NCBI RefSeq assembly: GCF_028453695.1
Contig: NC_135778.1
Coordinates: 5,032,166 to 5,096,165 of the forward strand
From: Augochlora pura
Lineage: Eukaryota > Arthropoda > Insecta > Hymenoptera > Halictidae
DNA: 64,000 bases
Direction: 5' to 3'
Within the stretch, counting starts at the first letter, position 1. The number at the start of each line of letters is the position of its first letter. The notes below the pieces were generated by a model. It was given only the letters and a program-made list of their open reading frames with translations, was not told where the DNA came from and searched no databases. The translations under genes and the position numbers were made by a program. This document shows, in pieces, positions 59,363 to 64,000 of the stretch.

Positions 59363-59659
59363 TTAATCCTTTGACTACTGTTGGCGTCTATTGGCGTCCG
59401 AAACATGTGGCTTCCCGGTACTGTAGGCGCCAATAGGCGTCAAGATCAAATTTCGCCCCCAGTTATTATTAAATTTGATTAATTATATATCGTGTAATAT
59501 TTATGTTATATATTGTAAGAAAAGCTTAAAATTATTGCTCACTTCAAGTAATATCGGTTTAATGTAATAGAATTCATTATATTGAATATTTTAATATTCA
59601 AAAACATAATAGTCGAAAAATTACGGCTATGCCAAAGTCTGCCATAGCCAAAGGGTTAA
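59363..59659 (+). mobile_element. TTAA-flanked MITE, group B, copy 3
   Basis: TTAATCCTTTGACTACTGTT to CATAGCCAAAGGGTTAA with the GGCGTCTATTGGCG / GGCGCCAATAGGCG arm pair. 297 bp, same orientation as the other two. Confidence 0.9.
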
Positions 59660-59920
59660 AGTAGAGACGTGCTAACGTCGCGTCACGCGTAATTGTTAGA
59701 ATGATATCCGCCCACGTATGGCGATATGTTGATGACATGACGTGAAAATGATTCGGTCCTATCAGATTCGACGTAGGATCACAATTTTCGAATGTTGGTC
59801 GATTTTACGTGGTTTTGCGTGATGCAATAGAATTCTAAGAAATAAATGACTATAGTAAAACTCTTAAGAATCTGTAGCTACTTCTAGGGCACGTGAGTCA
59901 TCCTCTAGCTTAAACATAAA

Positions 59921-60167
59921 TTAACCCTTTGCACTCGAGTGGCGACTGTGAGACACCATAAAATTGTTCTATCACGTTGCAAAATAATCTTTATACTATT
60001 AAAATTTGCATTTTAGGAAATGTTAAGGTTATGTTCTGTCGATACGAATGACGAGAATCAATTACATATGCATAAAATATACATTGTTATTTAAAATGGA
60101 AATGCTATAAAGCCAGAAAAATTGCTTCAGATTTCCAGTTAAAATGGCTTCGAGTGCAAAGGGTTAA
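59921..60167 (+). mobile_element. TTAA-flanked MITE, group A1, copy 8
   Basis: TTAACCCTTTGCACTCGAGT to GCTTCGAGTGCAAAGGGTTAA, 247 bp, both TTAA intact; core with ATGCATAAAATATACATTG. Confidence 0.94.
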
Positions 60168-63100
60168 ACGAAGTCTGAATTGCTGTGATAAAATTATAAT
60201 AAATAAAGCAGACTAGAAAAAGACTTCAAACAATTCGCATCACCTTTCAGAACATATTGAATTATTCTACACCTTAATAAAAAAATTAAATCGAATGCAA
60301 AGTGCTGTAATAAAATTGTAACAAACATGTGGCTCTAGCAAACTACTTGTCCTTCTAGGACACCTCGAGTCTGGTTACGGCAAAGAACAGCGATCACGAT
60401 GATCCGGTGGCTGCATCTTTGAACTTGCAGATGCCCGGTTGCATATGCGCATACACATAAATATACATCGTCACGAGTCCTTCGTCTCCCTTTCACGATT
60501 TCATTCGGTTGACCATAGAGACGTTTCCGCAGCAAGAAGAAGAAGAAGAAGAATCGAACAAACAAACAAAAAAAGGGAGAAAAAAAAGCCGAAGGAAACG
60601 GTCTCGCTGGATGCCTTCTTCTTCCTCCGGTGGCGGTAAACGTCATCGATCTTGATCGCCGGCCGCGTAACGACTGCCGATTGTGCTCGGACACGACGGG
60701 CCTGAATAAACGCGGAAGAATCTGGGACGGGACCCCCCCCCCCTCTATCCGTATCTCTGTCATCGCTGGATACGTCGTGATAACCGATGATATATGGCCG
60801 ATTGTTCCAAGCCGAACCGCGAATCTTCGGGAGCGCGCGCGCGCACGCGCACGGCTGACCCAGATCTCTCGCTTGTTCCCGACGAATGATGACGGTCAAT
60901 ACGACGCGGCGTTACCGTTTTTCGTTCGCGCGCGCACCGTGCGCCGCGGCGCGCCGCGCATCGTCGTCGTCCCAACCGTCCCCGTCGGGACGAAAGCGTT
61001 CCGTGGGGGAGATCGCGAACCCGGCGTGGGCAGCAATTTTTCTCGAGTGACAAATGAAAGTAATCTGTTAGCCGCGGGTACGCTTGCGGGGGAAGCCGGC
61101 CGAAGGGAGCGCGTCGTGTACCCGGTTGTACGTCGGATTTTCTGAAAGAACTGTTTCGCAACGGCGCCGGTTTTCTTTTCACTTTTTAATTGGTCGGCGT
61201 GTTGCGACGCTCGCGATGCCGACGGACGTCATCCAGCGGTTCTGATGAACGGTATTAATGCCGCGATTAGAGGAGACCGTTGCCCAAGAAGAACTTCTGC
61301 CGCGTTCTCGCCTCAACTTTTTCCAAAGTCCCTTCTATTCTAACTTTTTTTTCTCTCGGACGATTTTAATATTTTATATAACGATTTTTAATAAGAGAAA
61401 AGAAACATGGATTAGAATTTAAGATAGAATAATTAAAGAAAGAGACCTTGTATCTTTTAAATAATGCGGACAATTTTTATTTTGCATGAGAGTTCGCAGT
61501 CTAATTGCAACATGCAAGTGATTCAATTTAGCGAAATTTATCGACAGAAAATATCGAGAGACGATATTTCATATCGAATTAGAAACATTACAGTCGCGGG
61601 TTTCGTTGTGGGAGACTCGAAGCGCGAGCGTTGGGAATTTTTCAAGCGCTCGATTAATAGCAATTAATTTTATATAAAAATGATAAGTTATAACACAATG
61701 GCGGTTTTATTGAAAATTCTGCGTGGCTGGCTGCCGCGGTATGTGGAAAATGTAATATTATCTCGGATATGTTCGGTTCAAATTTTAATAGCCGCTCGGG
61801 AATGCGTGGTGAATTGCATGAAAATAGAGAACGCGAGCGGGCATTGCTGTTCGCGCGCGTGTGCAATACGGATACGGCGGGGGGGCAGCAGTGTCGGTAG
61901 CTTTGCTCGAGTGATTTCAATGCGTGGTCGTGCGGTGTCGCTGTGGGTTACGCATAGCAAGCAGGAGCATTCCTCGTAAGACATTAATTCAACGATTCGG
62001 ATACTTTTGCTTATCGTTCTTACAATCATATCTTGCGAACATAATCGCCAATAACCCGTGAGCATCGATAAAATCCTAGAAAGATTTTATTCGCCGTGAT
62101 CGTTGGACAAAATAATTAAAACAAGGCCGACGCAATTTTAAATCTACGGCACCGTAAACCAACGCAGGTACACGTGATCAGCGAAATAAAACTAGTACGA
62201 TATGAAAATTCCATGCGGTAGAAAAATTAAAATTCGGAACGCCGTTAATTCGCTTGTTTGCCTTCTCTCGCGCGGGGCTGAAAAATTCCCCGCGCGGACG
62301 CATGAAAAATTCGCTGGTCGGCTAACAACGGTGTTCGAATTAATTCGAGCACGAACCCGCCACTGTTTGTACACGTGGGAACATCGTGCCCCACCCACGA
62401 GACAATCGATCCTTGTTAGCAAGGTGTCGATGAGGCGCGCCCTCCGCCGTATCCGCGAATCATTAGGCACGGCCGGTAATTTGGGAATGGGTTTATCGAG
62501 TTTATAGAGATCGGGGCGCGATAGCCTGCGTCGCTATTAGCACGGCTCATTATTGTTCGCGCGGGCCCGGAACGCGGCCGGGGAGGTTAAACAAGCACCG
62601 GTGAGAGGTTTTCTCGGATTTTATCTTGACGCGGACACGCCTTGCGTTCGATTCTACGAGCTCGCGCCTACTACCCGGGACAATGTACTTCTCCCCGCGA
62701 ACAAATTGATTAGTATAACGCCGCCGGTAGTGGCGTGCGTGCGTGTGTGCGCGCGCGCACGCGATCCCCGGTCCGCTTCGGATCACCTTGGACGCGCTGG
62801 GGTCCGGACGGTTTCTGCGATGACATTCGTAAACCGCCGATTAAATCGGCTTTAACGATCTCCGTCCGCTCGGGGTACCCGCTCGCGTAGATTAAACCTC
62901 GCTCGATCGATATCTTAATTAACCTCCCGACCGATCAATTAAGTCGAAAGACTTGCTCATTTTTATCGTGGCCGAACACGCGAGCGACGCCGCCGTGGTT
63001 TTCGACACGGGGACGAGACGCGAAGAATTTTATCGGGTGATGATGTCAGCTAGAAACATCGATGCCGGAGAGTGGTATCGTCGTGGAAAGTACTTGTATG

Positions 63101-63599
63101 GAAAGATAGAGCCTGCTAGACAGTGTAAAAACTGAAGTCTCGAGGTTGAAGTAGTCCTCGTGATGATCCGTGACACGAACTTAATTGATCCATCGCCGAG
63201 ACCGCTGAAAAACAGAGTTGCTAAGATGTTGGCCGACGAGTCGGCCGTGTTGACCCGAGGCGGCCTTCACGATCGCCGGACTGCCGATCTTCTCTACGTT
63301 CTCGCAGTTCTCTGTTCCACCTATTCGTCTTCATCGTGAAGACGTAAAATTGGTTATTAACGATTTTACTCCGTAACAAATCTTTCTAACGAATAATTTA
63401 GCGTAATCGAATTAATTTTTCTTAACAGTGCTTTAACTTGATCAAAACCTAGAACATCCAATCATAAACCAATAATCGTCACTTCAAGCACATGTACAAT
63501 TATACTAACTTCCGATGCTGCAATTGCATTTGTCCACATCGATGCAATAGAGGACGTAGTTATTTTATGACTTATCTAGACAGACAATTTCTACGAAGA
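60168..63599. other. Gene-free stretch, GC-rich 60340-61330 and 61800-63340
   Basis: Holds an (AAG)n run at 60536-60552, an 11-base C run at 60733-60743, CG-alternating DNA near 60834-60851 and 62746-62762, and a GGCCGAC/GTCGGCC palindrome at 63231-63246. Frames of 60-171 codons overlap on both strands; none is recognisable. Confidence 0.5.
62269..62296. repeat. GC-rich 9-bp stem-loop
   Basis: CGCGCGGGG (62269-62277) and CCCCGCGCG (62288-62296) pair perfectly around CTGAAAAATT. A GAAAAATTC motif is repeated just downstream. Confidence 0.7.
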
Positions 63600-64000
63600 G
63601 GATGGGATAGGAAACAAGATAGTCACTAGTTTTTTTTTGTGTAATTTTCACTCGTTCATATTATTTTTCATTCGCTTCAAGACAGCAAGATAGTGACGTT
63701 GTCTATGTCAGCCAAAAATTGTTTACACAATGTTAATTTGTTCCAAAGAAGTGAAGAGATCGATGTTATCCATGTTGCCAAAGTTGCATACATTTTAATT
63801 TGCTGCAGGTGAGAGAAGAAAGCAGCGTGGCGTGAACTATCCAAAAATTGTTCACATAATTTTAACTCTTTGCAAAGAGAAGAAGACATAAAGGTTTCCT
63901 ACGATAGCTAAATATTGTCCATATAACTTATTCCAAAGAAGAGAAGAGAGTGCCATTGCCACTGTCCAAAAGTAGAATCGCATAATTTGAACTTGTTCCG
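63600..64000 (-). repeat. Roughly 63-66 bp diverged tandem array, runs off the edge
   Basis: Units anchored by a CCAAAAATTG-like motif at about 63712, 63778, 63841, 63908 and 63966 (spacing 66, 63, 67, 58), each with TTTAACTTGTTCCAAAGAAG-like sequence and GAAGAGA. An AACAAGATAGTCACTA / CAGCAAGATAGTGACG pair marks an earlier unit near 63613. The minus strand reads LCKQFL- and LCEQFL-type residues in neighbouring units, so a repetitive coding exon is possible but unlikely. Confidence 0.75.

Noticed and set aside
1..64000. tRNA, rRNA, known microRNA, CRISPR and bacterial-type genes
   Set aside because: I looked for tRNA B-box-like sequences, well-known insect microRNA seeds and direct-repeat/spacer arrays and saw none I could support. 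A covariance-model search would be needed to exclude them formally.

Overview
This window looks like nuclear DNA from an insect, most likely an aculeate hymenopteran such as a bee or ant. The evidence is indirect. AT-rich sequence alternates every 1-3 kb with GC-rich, CpG-rich patches that have no coding structure. There are many (GA)n/(CT)n tracts, (CG)n runs and poly-G runs, and small TTAA-flanked DNA transposons are very dense. I see no prokaryotic gene organisation, rRNA, convincing tRNA or CRISPR array. I found no protein-coding gene I can defend. Every long open frame lies in CpG-rich or tandem-repeat DNA, usually with equally long frames on the other strand, and none shows a domain I recognise. 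The window is therefore best read as a large intergenic region or the inside of very long introns. The only gene-like signals are a possible recursive splice site (about 2.93 kb), an isolated 3' splice-site-like sequence (about 49.9 kb) and a CAG-rich CpG-rich patch (about 20.6-21.5 kb).

The main content is a swarm of about 25 short (113-652 bp) palindrome-ended elements, nearly all bounded by TTAA. They are very likely non-autonomous piggyBac-like elements (MITEs). I sort them into ten groups by ends and core: A1 (eight copies, TIR CCCTTTGCACTCGA), A2 (two), B (three), C (three plus a possible relic), D (two plus a possible relic), E and E' (one each, plus a half copy), F (one), G (one) and H (three, TIR CACTTTACC-like). 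Most groups carry their own second palindrome just inside one end. Two cases act as natural insertion experiments: an A1 copy inside a C copy, and a D copy inside a minisatellite. In both, the uninterrupted related sequence shows a single TTAA at the insertion point, which supports TTAA target duplication. One A1 copy was itself interrupted by about 340 bp that resembles a solo LTR.

Layout: 1-4.4 kb has an AT flank, a GC patch, the candidate recursive splice site and element D; 4.4-5.0 kb has A2 and B sharing one TTAA; 6.6 kb A1; 11.3 kb C; 12.0-12.25 kb an 18-bp tandem array; 17.5-18.0 kb A1 with the LTR-like insert; 20.0-20.3 kb the E elements; 20.6-21.5 kb the CAG/CpG-rich patch; 22.8-23.4 kb F and B; 25.8-26.3 kb an 82-bp satellite-like array; 28.0-29.6 kb A2, a C relic and C with nested A1; 36.5-36.9 kb a 7-bp-based array; 38.8-39.1 kb a pentamer array; 41.4-41.7 kb G; 44.6-48.8 kb A1, H, A1, H, C; 50.4-54.5 kb A1, minisatellite with D, H, A1, E'; 59.4-60.2 kb B and A1; 63.6-64.0 kb the start of a roughly 63-66 bp tandem array running out of the window. 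Between these are GC-rich patches with short palindromes and candidate regulatory motifs, which could be cis-regulatory DNA of a distant gene. That last point is inference only.
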